From Flavobacterium sp. JAS (GTDB lineage: Bacteria; Bacteroidota; Bacteroidia; Flavobacteriales; Flavobacteriaceae): a stretch of DNA of 64,000 nucleotides. Below are positions 15,618 through 23,878 of the stretch, piece after piece. Below the pieces are notes generated by a model. That model did no database searches. It worked only from the letters and a program-made list of their open reading frames with translations, and was not told the origin of the DNA. The position numbers and the translations under genes were made by a program. Numbering within the stretch: the stretch's first letter is position 1; each line of letters starts with the position of its first letter. Location: positions 62,001 to 126,000 of the forward strand of contig NZ_JAJMOX010000014.1 of the NCBI RefSeq assembly GCF_020991455.1, written 5' to 3'.

Positions 15618-16340
15618 ATGGTCGAAAAATATAAAAAAGAAGTCGCGAATGATGTTGTTTTTAATTTAGAATACAATTCTGAAAGACAACGTTTACTTAT
15701 TCCGGAATACGGTCGTCATTTGCAAAAATTGATCGATCAGGCAACCATTATTGAAGATGCTGAAACGCGCAATAAAGCTGCGAAATACATCATTCAGGTT
15801 ATGGGAAGTCTGAATCCGCATTTGCGTGATGTGCCGGATTTTCAACACAAATTATGGGATCAGCTTTTCATAATGTCTGATTTTAAATTAGATGTAGAAT
15901 CGCCATATCCAATTCCTTCAAGAGATGTATTGCAATTAAAACCAGATGTTTTGCAATATCCTCAGAACTTTCCAAAATACAGATTTTACGGTAATAACAT
16001 CAAATACATGATCGATGTTGCCAATAAATGGGAAGATGGCGAAATGAAAAATGCATTGGTATTGGTGATTGCCAACCACATGAAAAAGTCTTATTTAAGC
16101 TGGAACAAAGACACCGTTAAAGACGATGTGATTTTTGAACACTTGTATGAATTGTCAGGAGGTAAAATCAATTTGTTGCAAAGTACAGAAGAGCTTTTAA
16201 ACACAACTGACTTATTGCGTACCAACAAACGTATGTCGAATAAAATTACGCCAGCCGGACAACCAAAAATTCAAAGCAATAAAAATAATAAAGGACCGGG
16301 AAAACCAAAGCCTTTTCAGAAAAATAACAATCAAAAGTAG
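15618..16340 (+). CDS. DUF4290 domain-containing protein
   Basis: 240 residues. The body (about 1-195) matches the Bacteroidota-specific DUF4290 protein that is usually coded just before murA: LEYNSERQRLLIPEYGRHLQKLIDQA, then IMGSLNPHLRDVPDF-like and LWDQLFIMSDF blocks. The last ~40 residues are basic and Asn/Lys/Pro-rich (KNNKGPGKPKPFQKNNNQK), a disordered tail that might touch nucleic acid. Function unknown. The 202-bp gap to murA contains repeats, so cotranscription with murA is likely but not certain. Confidence 0.9.
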   Translation: MVEKYKKEVANDVVFNLEYNSERQRLLIPEYGRHLQKLIDQATIIEDAETRNKAAKYIIQVMGSLNPHLRDVPDFQHKLWDQLFIMSDFKLDVESPYPIPSRDVLQLKPDVLQYPQNFPKYRFYGNNIKYMIDVANKWEDGEMKNALVLVIANHMKKSYLSWNKDTVKDDVIFEHLYELSGGKINLLQSTEELLNTTDLLRTNKRMSNKITPAGQPKIQSNKNNKGPGKPKPFQKNNNQK

Positions 16341-16344
16341 GAAA

Positions 16345-16531
16345 AGTTACTAAGTGACTAAGTTGCTAAGGTTTTTCTCTTGGAAACTTAGAACCTCATT
16401 AACTCAGAACCTTTTAAAAAACAATCAGAAATACAAAAAAGTTGCTAAGCATATAAGTGACCAAGTTGCTAAGCTTTTATTTATAAAAGAAAAAAACTTA
16501 GAACCTTAGAACCTCAGTAACTCAGAACCTT
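16345..16531. repeat. Two units of the 'GCTAAG ... CTTAGAACCT' dispersed repeat
   Basis: Unit a (16345-16414) runs from TTACTAAGTGACTAAGTTGC to TTAACTCAGAACCTT. Unit b (about 16439-16531) has the same two halves with a different middle. Left halves (AAGTTGCTAAG) and right halves (CTTAGAACCTCA) are roughly complementary, so each unit can fold back. Related arms occur at 18788-18829 and 19061-19092. Confidence 0.7.
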
Positions 16532-16542
16532 AAAAAGAATAT

Positions 16543-17856
16543 ATGGGAATTTTTAAAATCGAAGGAGGAATACCTTTAAAAGGAGAAATCACTCCGCAAG
16601 GAGCAAAAAACGAGGCATTACAAATTTTATGTGCTGTGCTTTTAACGGGTGATAAAGTGAGAATTAATAATATTCCCGATATTATTGACATCAACAAATT
16701 AATCACTTTGTTGGGTAATTTAGGAGTAAAAATTCAACGCAATGAGCCGGGGTCGATTACGTTTCAGGCAGATGAAGTTAATGTTGGATATTTAGAAACC
16801 GAAGCTTTCAAAAAAGAAGGTGGAGCGCTTCGTGGTTCTATTATGATTGTTGGGCCATTATTGGCACGTTTCGGAAAAGGATATATTCCAAAACCGGGAG
16901 GAGATAAAATTGGTCGTCGTAGATTAGATACACACTTTGAAGGTTTTATTAACCTTGGAGCAAAATTCAGATACAATAGAGAAGACCACTTTTACGGAGT
17001 AGAATCTCCAGAAGGCGGACTTACAGGAACAGACATGTTGCTTGATGAAGCATCAGTTACCGGAACAGCAAACATTGTAATGGCTGCAGTTTTGGCAAAA
17101 GGAACAACAACAGTTTACAATGCAGCTTGCGAGCCTTACTTGCAACAATTGTGTAAAATGTTGAACTCTATGGGAGCTAAAATCACAGGAGTTGGTTCGA
17201 ACTTATTGACTATCGAAGGTGTTGAAAGCCTTGGAGGTTGCGAGCACAGAATCTTGCCTGATATGATCGAAATTGGTTCTTGGATTGGTCTTGCGGCTAT
17301 GACAAAAAGCGAAATTACGATCAAAAATGTAAGCTGGGAAAATTTAGGTTTGATTCCAAATACATTTAGAAAATTAGGTATTACGATCGAAAAACGTGGT
17401 GATGATATTTATATTCCTGCTCACAAAGACGGGTACGAAGTAAAAACAGATATTGATGGTTCTATTTTAACCATTGCCGATGCACCTTGGCCAGGATTTA
17501 CACCTGACTTATTGAGTATTGTTTTGGTTGTGGCAACACAAGCAAAAGGTGATGTTTTGATTCACCAAAAAATGTTCGAAAGCCGTTTGTTTTTCGTAGA
17601 TAAACTAATCGATATGGGAGCAAAAATCATGTTATGTGATCCGCACAGAGCTGTGGTTATGGGACATAATTTCGAATCTCAATTAAAAGCGACAACAATG
17701 TCATCTCCGGATATTCGTGCGGGAATCTCATTATTAATTGCAGCACTTTCAGCAAAAGGAACAAGTACAATCCAAAATATCGAACAAATTGACCGTGGAT
17801 ACGAGCGTATCGACGAGCGTTTAAGAGCAATTGGTGCGAAAATCGTGAGAGCGTAA
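16543..17856 (+). CDS. murA: UDP-N-acetylglucosamine 1-carboxyvinyltransferase (MurA) with Asp at the catalytic position
   Basis: 437 residues; catalyses the first committed step of peptidoglycan synthesis, adding enolpyruvate from PEP to UDP-GlcNAc. GEITPQGAKNEALQILCA holds the N-terminal lysine-asparagine pair. The active-site loop reads KPGGDKIGRRRLDTH: the residue matching E. coli Cys115 is Asp121 (codon 16903-16905). Asp at this site supports catalysis but cannot be alkylated by fosfomycin, as shown for mycobacterial and chlamydial enzymes. The C-terminal half has SPDIRAGISLLIAAL and the conserved ERIDERLRAIGA end. It is complete, cytoplasmic, and the only murA in view. Confidence 0.97.
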   Translation: MGIFKIEGGIPLKGEITPQGAKNEALQILCAVLLTGDKVRINNIPDIIDINKLITLLGNLGVKIQRNEPGSITFQADEVNVGYLETEAFKKEGGALRGSIMIVGPLLARFGKGYIPKPGGDKIGRRRLDTHFEGFINLGAKFRYNREDHFYGVESPEGGLTGTDMLLDEASVTGTANIVMAAVLAKGTTTVYNAACEPYLQQLCKMLNSMGAKITGVGSNLLTIEGVESLGGCEHRILPDMIEIGSWIGLAAMTKSEITIKNVSWENLGLIPNTFRKLGITIEKRGDDIYIPAHKDGYEVKTDIDGSILTIADAPWPGFTPDLLSIVLVVATQAKGDVLIHQKMFESRLFFVDKLIDMGAKIMLCDPHRAVVMGHNFESQLKATTMSSPDIRAGISLLIAALSAKGTSTIQNIEQIDRGYERIDERLRAIGAKIVRA

Positions 17857-17866
17857 AAAAATATTT

Positions 17867-17894
17867 GCCACTCCCGATAGCTATCGGGAGTGGC
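17867..17894. repeat. 28-bp perfect palindrome centred on CCCGATAGCTATCGGG
   Basis: The 16-bp core is at 17873-17888, and the symmetry extends to GCCACT...AGTGGC on both sides. It lies 10 bp after the murA stop and 18 bp before the transporter start, followed by an A-run. Read on the minus strand it would resemble a terminator. The core recurs at 15201-15216 with the same right flank (AGTGGCGAAAAAAAA) and at 38887-38902. Confidence 0.85.
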
Positions 17895-17912
17895 GAAAAA
17901 AAAATAGTCTAA

Positions 17913-18788
17913 ATGACAGATGAACAAAAAGCTGTAAAAGCTACTATCTTTAGTATAGTTGGAAACACCTGCTTAGCCTTGATAAAAGGTTTGGCAGGTT
18001 TTTTTGGCAATTCATATGCCTTAATTGCAGACGCAATAGAATCAACAGCCGACATATTTTCGTCTTGTTTGGTTTTGTTTGGAATCAAGTATTCTAACAA
18101 ACCTCCTGATGAAAATCATCCTTATGGACATGGTCGCGCCGAGCCTTTGATTACTTTTTTGGTAGTTGGATTCTTAATTACTTCGGCAACTATTATTGGG
18201 TATGAAAGTATTGCAAACATCCAGACTTCGCATGATTTGCCTAAATCCTGGACTTTATATGTCTTGGGTGCTATAATTATCTGGAAAGAGTATTCGTATC
18301 GATTGGTAATGAGACGAAGTAAAGAAACAAATAGTTCTGCTCTTGCAGCAGATGCCTGGCACCATCGTAGTGACGCGATTACATCTGTAGCAGCGTTTAT
18401 CGGGATTTCGATTGCGCTAATTATGGGAAAAGGTTATGAGTCAGCAGATGACTGGGCGGCGCTTTTTGCTGCTTTTTTTATCTTATACAATAGTTATAAA
18501 ATTTTCAGACCGGCTCTTGGCGAAATCATGGATGAAAATCTAAATGATGATTTGGTCGAAGAAATTAGAGTTGTTGCCTTAACAGTCGAAGGTATTTTAG
18601 GAACCGAGAAATGTTTTATCCGTAAAGCCGGAATGAAATACCATGTAGATCTTCACGCTATAGTTTCAGCTGGAATCTCAGTAAAAGAAGGACATGAGTT
18701 GTCGCATAAACTTCAAGATACTTTAAAAGAAGAAATACCTCAATTAGGAAATGTTCTGATTCATATAGAACCAGATGATTATCATTGA
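17913..18788 (+). CDS. Cation diffusion facilitator (CDF) family metal transporter
   Basis: 291 residues with about five or six membrane segments. IADAIESTADIFSS is the first metal-binding helix and AADAWHHRSDAITS (HxxxD) the second. The loop HPYGHGRAEPLI is typical of the family. The C-terminal domain (about 205-291) is the cytoplasmic CDF regulatory fold. These proteins export Zn, Fe or Mn in exchange for protons from the cytoplasm. The first site has Asp-Glu-Asp rather than the His-Asp pair of classic Zn exporters, so the metal is uncertain. It follows murA by 56 bp, with a palindrome between. Confidence 0.9.
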   Translation: MTDEQKAVKATIFSIVGNTCLALIKGLAGFFGNSYALIADAIESTADIFSSCLVLFGIKYSNKPPDENHPYGHGRAEPLITFLVVGFLITSATIIGYESIANIQTSHDLPKSWTLYVLGAIIIWKEYSYRLVMRRSKETNSSALAADAWHHRSDAITSVAAFIGISIALIMGKGYESADDWAALFAAFFILYNSYKIFRPALGEIMDENLNDDLVEEIRVVALTVEGILGTEKCFIRKAGMKYHVDLHAIVSAGISVKEGHELSHKLQDTLKEEIPQLGNVLIHIEPDDYH

Positions 18789-19092
18789 GGAAGGTTCTAA
18801 GGTGCTAAGATTCTAAGTCTCTAAGGTTTTTTAATGATATAAAACCACAAAATCCGTTTATTCTAAAAGAGTAAACGGATTTTTTATTTGGGCGTTTTCG
18901 CCGCGGCGAACGGGTTGTTATGTAATTTGAAGTTTTTATGGTTTTTTTTGTCACTTCGACGGAGGAGAAGTCACATAAAGAAACTCACGTAATGTGATTT
19001 CTCCTCCGTCGAAATGACAATATTGTAGAAATGAATTGAGTTATTCGAAATGATGATTTAGAATCTTAGAAACTCAGAACCTTAGCAGCTTA
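18788..19092. repeat. Repeat-filled gap between convergent genes: outer GCTAAG arms and an inner TCATTTCGACGG fold-back
   Basis: Outer arms 18788-18829 (GGTTCTAAGGTGCTAAG...) and 19061-19092 (AATCTTAGAAACTCAGAACC...) are imperfect inverted copies of the family seen at 16345-16531. Inside lie a terminator (18849-18883) and a second fold-back with 29-bp arms at 18948-18976 and 18992-19020 (27 of 29 match), the same module as at 3051-3155. The right arm is identical to the 3127-3155 arm over at least 27 bases. Confidence 0.8.
18849..18886 (+). terminator. Terminator of the CDF transporter gene
   Basis: AAAATCCGTTTA (18849-18860) and TAAACGGATTTT (18872-18883) form a 12-bp stem followed by T's. 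Confidence 0.8.
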
Positions 19093-21579
19093 ATCCAAAA
19101 CATTCAAAATCTTCAATCCAAACACAACACCATTTTGTTGAATTCCGCCTTGATAAGAATGAACATAATCTACCCGAAACATTTTAAATTTCCCAAAACC
19201 TAAGTTATCTAAACCAACTGTGAATTCAGAGTATGGTTTTCTATCCGGAATTGCTAAGGAATGAAATCCAAGATTCATAGTAGATTTTAAAAGATTCAAT
19301 AACGGAATTTTATTCATAATAAATCCCGTGTCATTGTGCTCTAAATGCATTTCAAAATAACTGTCGTTTGTGCTGTTGGCGTAGTATGGCATCAGATTAA
19401 AAACATTCAAATAACGGTCACTTGTGCCTATATGAGTTTGGTTTCCGTTAAAATGTCTGTAGTCGATAAACGAAATATTCTCGGCATTAAAGAACTTCCC
19501 ACCTCTAAAATTCATTCCCAGGATTCCTTTATTCCCTAATGATAAATCGTATTGTACAGAAGCGCCAATTCGCTCAAACTCGTATATCTTTTCGCTCGCG
19601 GCAAACGCTTTTTCAAAAGCTAAGAATACAGTTGGATATTTATCATTTTTAAAATTAAATCTTCCGTCAGGACGAGAAATATATTTGTTTCCAAAATTAA
19701 TTCGAGCTATTAAAGTCGTTTTAAACAAATGATGCTGATCAAAACCTGGAGTTACAAAATCATTTGGTGCCAACGGATTGTTTGACGAGTAAATATCATC
19801 TCTTTTAAAGAACGAATAATCTGTTGTATTAAAAAGAGGTTTTCGTTGTTCATAAGCAACTTTTGCATTCAGATTTATTCCATTTGCAACATCTTGAGAA
19901 TAGTTGATTTGAGCAAATTCTAAATTATATAACTTCATGTAATTGTCTTTAAAAAACAAAGAACTTATAGAATTGATAAATTTACTTATTGGTTCTGCAC
20001 TATTAAATTGAACAACTTTTGTTCCTCCCGAAGCCGAGATTGTAGCATAATTTGTATTGTTGAATTTATGACTAAATTCGCCTGTAACACGAAAACGCTC
20101 ATCAGAAAAACCATAATTAAAGGTTGTACTTATAGAAGTGCTTTTTCCTTTTTCTTCATTCCATTTTTTAAATGAAAAACCAGAGTCCAGATTAAAACCT
20201 TGTACGGTATTAAAACTTAAAGACGAAAGATTTAGCAATCCTTTATATTCAAAAGAATGTTTCTCAAAAGTATTCTTGTATTCATAACCCATTATGACAT
20301 CGAATACTTTAAACTTATTGTTTTTAGCGTCGATTGAATCTGTATATTTCTGAGATTTTTTAATGGTTTGTAAACTGTCTTTTTTAGTATAATCGTTGCT
20401 TTCCTCAATGGTCAAAGGAATTGGTCGGATTTCATTCCAGAAAGCGTCATCTTTTTTATTTGCATCCGTTTCGAAAGCTACAATTTCATTTCCGAAAGTT
20501 TTCTTCTCAAAAGAAGTCGGAAATTCATAATTCGAATAAACATAATTGAATTTTCCGGAGAACTTTACCCCAAAAACACCGGCATTAAAAGCAAGAGTTT
20601 GAGCGTTTTTTGACCAGATTTTATTTTTTATATTATAACTAAAACTCTGTTTTAGATTCATTACCTCGGTGAATTCGTTTTTCATTCGGTAACCCTTTAT
20701 GTCTACATCTACGGCATAAATGGCAAAACTATCATCAACGATATAAATGTAGCCTTCAAAAACAGGTTCTTTATCACGTTTTGGCGTTACTTTTATTTTG
20801 TAAATCTGCTGATTGTTATCATCAAAAAATGAGCCTTCGAGTTTATATTTGTAGTAATTGAAAGCATTATCAGCAATAGGAGAGATGATATTAATGTTGA
20901 ATTCTAGCGTATTGTCATAGAAATCATAGGTCGATAAAGTGGCTGTATTATAACTAAAGCCTTTATTATTTCCTGAAATTCTGGAAGCAATAATTTTCTC
21001 TTTTAGTTTGCTAGGTTTTTCAAAAGAAATCTTCGAGATCGTTTCTGATAAATACAAAATACCAGTTCCTGTTGAGTCTAAGTTTGAAGCCATATCGTCG
21101 CCAATATCCACTTTCATTCCCATTATTTTCTTCGGAAGATCTTTTATTTTGAACATTCCTTTCGAATAAAAATCAGCGGTATAACGTGCTGTTTTTTCAG
21201 AATTGTTCTTTTTATTTGCGATTGCACTTTTTATAATGGCGTTCGCAGGATTGTTTTTAGGATCAATAACGACCTCATTCAATGCAAAACTTTCTTCCTG
21301 CATTGTGATGTTTAAGGTAACCGTTTTTGAATCTGAAGAAACAGTTGATTTTTGAGTTTTAAACCCTAAATATTGAAAGACTATTTTGTTTTTGCCAATC
21401 TCCTTTACGTTGAGCTGATATTTTCCCTGCTCATTAGAAGTTGTTCCGGTGTATGTGTTTTCTTCAAAAACAGATACAAAAGGAAGCGGGTTTCCTTTAT
21501 CGTCGGTTATGGTTCCTTTGATCTGTGCAAAGTTTGAAATCGAAAAAAATAAAAAGGCAAATAAAGTATAGTTTCTCAT
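19090..21579 (-). CDS. DUF5686 / carboxypeptidase-regulatory-like outer-membrane protein
   Basis: 829 residues from the ATG at 21579, which gives the clean signal peptide MRNYTLFAFLFFSISNFAQ. An ATG 18 bp further upstream is possible but less apt. Residues about 20-105 form a carboxypeptidase-D regulatory-like Ig domain (GTITDDKGNPLPFVSVFEEN). The rest matches DUF5686: strand-rich, with many aromatic-ended stretches and a C-terminus IQQNGVVFGLKILNVLD, like a large outer-membrane barrel. It lacks a plug domain, so it is not a typical TonB-dependent transporter. Function unknown. It is convergent with the CDF gene and lies 70 bp behind aroQ on the same strand. Confidence 0.85.
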   Translation of the reverse strand: MRNYTLFAFLFFSISNFAQIKGTITDDKGNPLPFVSVFEENTYTGTTSNEQGKYQLNVKEIGKNKIVFQYLGFKTQKSTVSSDSKTVTLNITMQEESFALNEVVIDPKNNPANAIIKSAIANKKNNSEKTARYTADFYSKGMFKIKDLPKKIMGMKVDIGDDMASNLDSTGTGILYLSETISKISFEKPSKLKEKIIASRISGNNKGFSYNTATLSTYDFYDNTLEFNINIISPIADNAFNYYKYKLEGSFFDDNNQQIYKIKVTPKRDKEPVFEGYIYIVDDSFAIYAVDVDIKGYRMKNEFTEVMNLKQSFSYNIKNKIWSKNAQTLAFNAGVFGVKFSGKFNYVYSNYEFPTSFEKKTFGNEIVAFETDANKKDDAFWNEIRPIPLTIEESNDYTKKDSLQTIKKSQKYTDSIDAKNNKFKVFDVIMGYEYKNTFEKHSFEYKGLLNLSSLSFNTVQGFNLDSGFSFKKWNEEKGKSTSISTTFNYGFSDERFRVTGEFSHKFNNTNYATISASGGTKVVQFNSAEPISKFINSISSLFFKDNYMKLYNLEFAQINYSQDVANGINLNAKVAYEQRKPLFNTTDYSFFKRDDIYSSNNPLAPNDFVTPGFDQHHLFKTTLIARINFGNKYISRPDGRFNFKNDKYPTVFLAFEKAFAASEKIYEFERIGASVQYDLSLGNKGILGMNFRGGKFFNAENISFIDYRHFNGNQTHIGTSDRYLNVFNLMPYYANSTNDSYFEMHLEHNDTGFIMNKIPLLNLLKSTMNLGFHSLAIPDRKPYSEFTVGLDNLGFGKFKMFRVDYVHSYQGGIQQNGVVFGLKILNVLD

Positions 21580-21649
21580 GAAAGTTTTTTCTCTCACAAA
21601 AATAGAATAAGTAAAAAACGAGCCTATTAATAATTTGTTAAATATCTAA

Positions 21650-22063
21650 TTACAAGAATGCCTGAATCGCCAAATCATAGCTTTTTAGTCCAAAGCCCAG
21701 AATAACGCCTTTTGCATTTCCGGACAAATACGATTGATGTCTGAAGCTTTCGCGAGCATAAGTGTTCGAAATATGAACTTCGATTACCGGAGTTGTAACT
21801 GCTTTTATTGCATCGCCCAAACCAATAGAAGTGTGAGTGTAGGCGCCGGCGTTTAAAATAATACCATCAAATGTAAAACCAACTTCCTGAATTTTTCCAA
21901 TCAATTCGCCCTCAATATTACTTTGGTAATAAGAAAGCTCGACGTTTGGAAATTTTTGCTTCAACGTTTCAAAGTAATCTTCAAAGGTTTGACTTCCGTA
22001 AACTTCTGGTTCTCTTTTTCCTAGAAGATTCAAATTGGGTCCGTTGATTATAGCGATTTTCAT
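21650..22063 (-). CDS. aroQ: Type II 3-dehydroquinate dehydratase
   Basis: 137 residues, slightly shorter than the usual 145-150. It dehydrates 3-dehydroquinate to 3-dehydroshikimate in the shikimate pathway. NGPNLNLLGKREPEVYG carries the flexible-loop Arg17 and catalytic Tyr22. ILNAGAYTHTS has Asn71 and His77, and EVHISNTYARESFRHQS has the catalytic His97 and Arg108. It is complete and cytoplasmic. The DUF5686 gene follows 70 bp downstream on the same strand. Confidence 0.97.
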   Translation of the reverse strand: MKIAIINGPNLNLLGKREPEVYGSQTFEDYFETLKQKFPNVELSYYQSNIEGELIGKIQEVGFTFDGIILNAGAYTHTSIGLGDAIKAVTTPVIEVHISNTYARESFRHQSYLSGNAKGVILGFGLKSYDLAIQAFL

Positions 22064-22141
22064 AAATGATTAAATTATATTAAAGTGTTTTGAATCTGTT
22101 TTACATTTCACAGAAGCATTTCACAAGAAGTGTAAAAATAA

Positions 22142-22172
22142 AAAAACCGTTCTAATTATTAGAACGGTTTTT
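22142..22172 (-). terminator. Terminator of the outer-membrane barrel gene at 22195
   Basis: AAAAACCGTTCTA (22142-22154) and TAGAACGGTTTTT (22160-22172) form a 13-bp stem with a T-rich end on either strand. Confidence 0.85.
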
Positions 22173-22194
22173 AGAAAAGTATGTGATATATTTT

Positions 22195-22761
22195 TTAGAA
22201 CAAGAATCCTGCAGAAAGTTGAACTACTGAGTTTCTAATATCAGCATTAGAAGAAACATCTGTTAATCCTAAACTATAGCGACCTTGTACAAATATACTT
22301 TTAGTGATTTTTAATCCTAAACCTGCGTTAATAGCAAAATCAAAAGTTTTAGCATCTTCGAAATCTACTTTGTTTTTTTGGCTTAGTAAAAATGAAGCTT
22401 GTGGTCCAACTTCTAAGCTTAATGATTTTGTCATATAGATTTTAGCCATTACAGGAATAGATAAATATGCTAATTCATTTTTGAAATCTTCCTGAGCATC
22501 AGCAAATTTGTAAGTTGCTCCTTGAGTAGAATATAAAAGCTCTGGTTGTATAGCGAATTTTTCTAATAATTTAATTTCTGCAAGAACACCTACGTGATAG
22601 CTGGTGATACCTTCTTTGTCAAATGCAACTCCTTGAAGACTTGCATCTCCAGGCTGACTTGCAAAGTTTACCCCTGCTTTAACTCCAAATTGTACTAATT
22701 GTGCTTGTATTGTAGCTGATGTTGCAATGAACAAAACAGCTGCTAAAATTATCTTTTTCAT
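22195..22761 (-). CDS. PorT-type outer-membrane beta-barrel protein (copy 1)
   Basis: 188 residues with signal peptide MKKIILAAVLFIATSATIQAQ. It has the PorT/OMP_b-brl_2 layout: FGVKAGVNFAS, a strand pair around LAEIKLLEKFAIQPELLYSTQGA, IPVMAKIYMTKSLSLEVGPQASFLLS, and a C-terminus ending in Phe (LSAGFLF). This predicts eight strands. The function is unknown. It is divergently arranged with a clear paralogue at 23220, across a 458-bp AT-rich gap. Confidence 0.85.
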   Translation of the reverse strand: MKKIILAAVLFIATSATIQAQLVQFGVKAGVNFASQPGDASLQGVAFDKEGITSYHVGVLAEIKLLEKFAIQPELLYSTQGATYKFADAQEDFKNELAYLSIPVMAKIYMTKSLSLEVGPQASFLLSQKNKVDFEDAKTFDFAINAGLGLKITKSIFVQGRYSLGLTDVSSNADIRNSVVQLSAGFLF

Positions 22762-23219
22762 AAAAGTGTTTTTAAAATTTGGTATTTTTTAAATATTATC
22801 TATTTGTCAAAACTACAGAATTAAGAATTTATTGTTTTATATTTTAGTTTAAATAATTACTAAATTTCCCATGTTTTTTGTTTTTTACGAGATAAGAAGC
22901 TCTTTTTAAGAAAGTTGCCAGTGTTTTATTTTGCTGTGAAACTTTCATTTTTAGTACGAATAATATTTCAAATATATTTTTAAAGCGTTTTATTTTGGTA
23001 GGTTTAATTTTATGTTTTTTGGTTTTACTTTAGTTAGAAAGCAAACAAAAAATGATATATTCAGTCGTTTATATTGGGCTTAAATAGGTTTAACAATTAG
23101 TCATCGTTTTGTTTTATAAGAGTTTTGTTTCAATTACCACTTTATTTGTTAAAATAAAAATTAATTTTTATTAAGGATATTTTTATATTTGATGAATTAT
23201 AACCCTTAAACAAATTGTA
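22762..23219. other. 458-bp AT-rich divergent promoter region
   Basis: It lies between two divergently transcribed, paralogous barrel genes. It has no ORF of note and is rich in T-runs and TTTT/AAAA tracts. The right side carries TATATTTG at 23184-23191. I see no clear repeat or riboswitch. Confidence 0.5.
23184..23191 (+). promoter_or_regulatory. -7 promoter box TATATTTG of the barrel gene at 23220
   Basis: An exact TAnnTTTG match 29 bp before the ATG; the -33 element is not obvious. Confidence 0.5.
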
Positions 23220-23798
23220 ATGAAAAGAATTATTTTAGCTGCAATGGCAGTAATGGTATTTGGCTTTGCTAATGCGCAAAAAACTAGTTTTGGAGTAAAA
23301 GGAGGTCTTAACCTAACATCTTTTGCCGGAGGAAATTATTATGATGCTAAATCTTTAGTAGGTTTTCAAGTTGGTGGTTTTGCTGAGATTAAAGTTATTG
23401 AAAGATTAGCTATACAACCAGAGGTTTTGTTCTCTACGCAAGGTGCTAAATTTGATGGTGGTCCAGATGGTGATTTTGATTCTAAATTGAATTATATAAA
23501 TATTCCTGTTTTGGCTAAATTTTTTATTACAAAGCAGTTTACTGTAGAGGCAGGTCCACAATTAGGATTTTTAGTTTCTGCTAAAGAAGATGGCCATGAT
23601 GCAAAAGATTTTTATAAATCTGTAGATACAGGATTTAATTTCGGTGCAGGATATAATTTTACAGAAAATGTTTCTGTGAATCTTCGTTATACTGTAGGTT
23701 TATCAAATATTGCAGATTATAATACTGAAGATTTTGATCAGTATTATGATAGTCCAAAAAATAGCGTTTTAGCTTTGACATTAGGATATAAATTCTAA
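23220..23798 (+). CDS. PorT-type outer-membrane beta-barrel protein (copy 2)
   Basis: 192 residues with signal peptide MKRIILAAMAVMVFGFANAQ. It shares the block order of the divergent gene: FGVKGGLNLTS, GGFAEIKVIERLAIQPEVLFSTQGAKF, INIPVLAKFFITKQFTVEAGPQLGFLVSA, NLRYTVGLS, and a C-terminal LTLGYKF. The two are paralogues by duplication, though diverged in their loops (this one has acidic loops such as DGGPDGDFDS and EDFDQYYDS). Probably an outer-membrane eight-stranded barrel. A terminator follows 22 bp after the stop. Confidence 0.85.
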   Translation: MKRIILAAMAVMVFGFANAQKTSFGVKGGLNLTSFAGGNYYDAKSLVGFQVGGFAEIKVIERLAIQPEVLFSTQGAKFDGGPDGDFDSKLNYINIPVLAKFFITKQFTVEAGPQLGFLVSAKEDGHDAKDFYKSVDTGFNFGAGYNFTENVSVNLRYTVGLSNIADYNTEDFDQYYDSPKNSVLALTLGYKF

Positions 23799-23819
23799 TT
23801 TCTTGTCAAAAAATATTTT

Positions 23820-23850
23820 AAACCTTCCCTTAATCAGGAAGGTTTTTTTA
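23820..23850 (+). terminator. Terminator of barrel gene copy 2
   Basis: AAACCTTCC (23820-23828) with GGAAGGTTT (23837-23845), followed by TTTT. Confidence 0.8.
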
Positions 23851-23878
23851 TGCCTAAAAATTGTTTTACTTTGTAGAT

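Noticed and set aside
15618..16340. Frameshifted or truncated DUF4290
   Set aside because: The frame is complete; the basic tail is low-complexity but commonly seen in this family.
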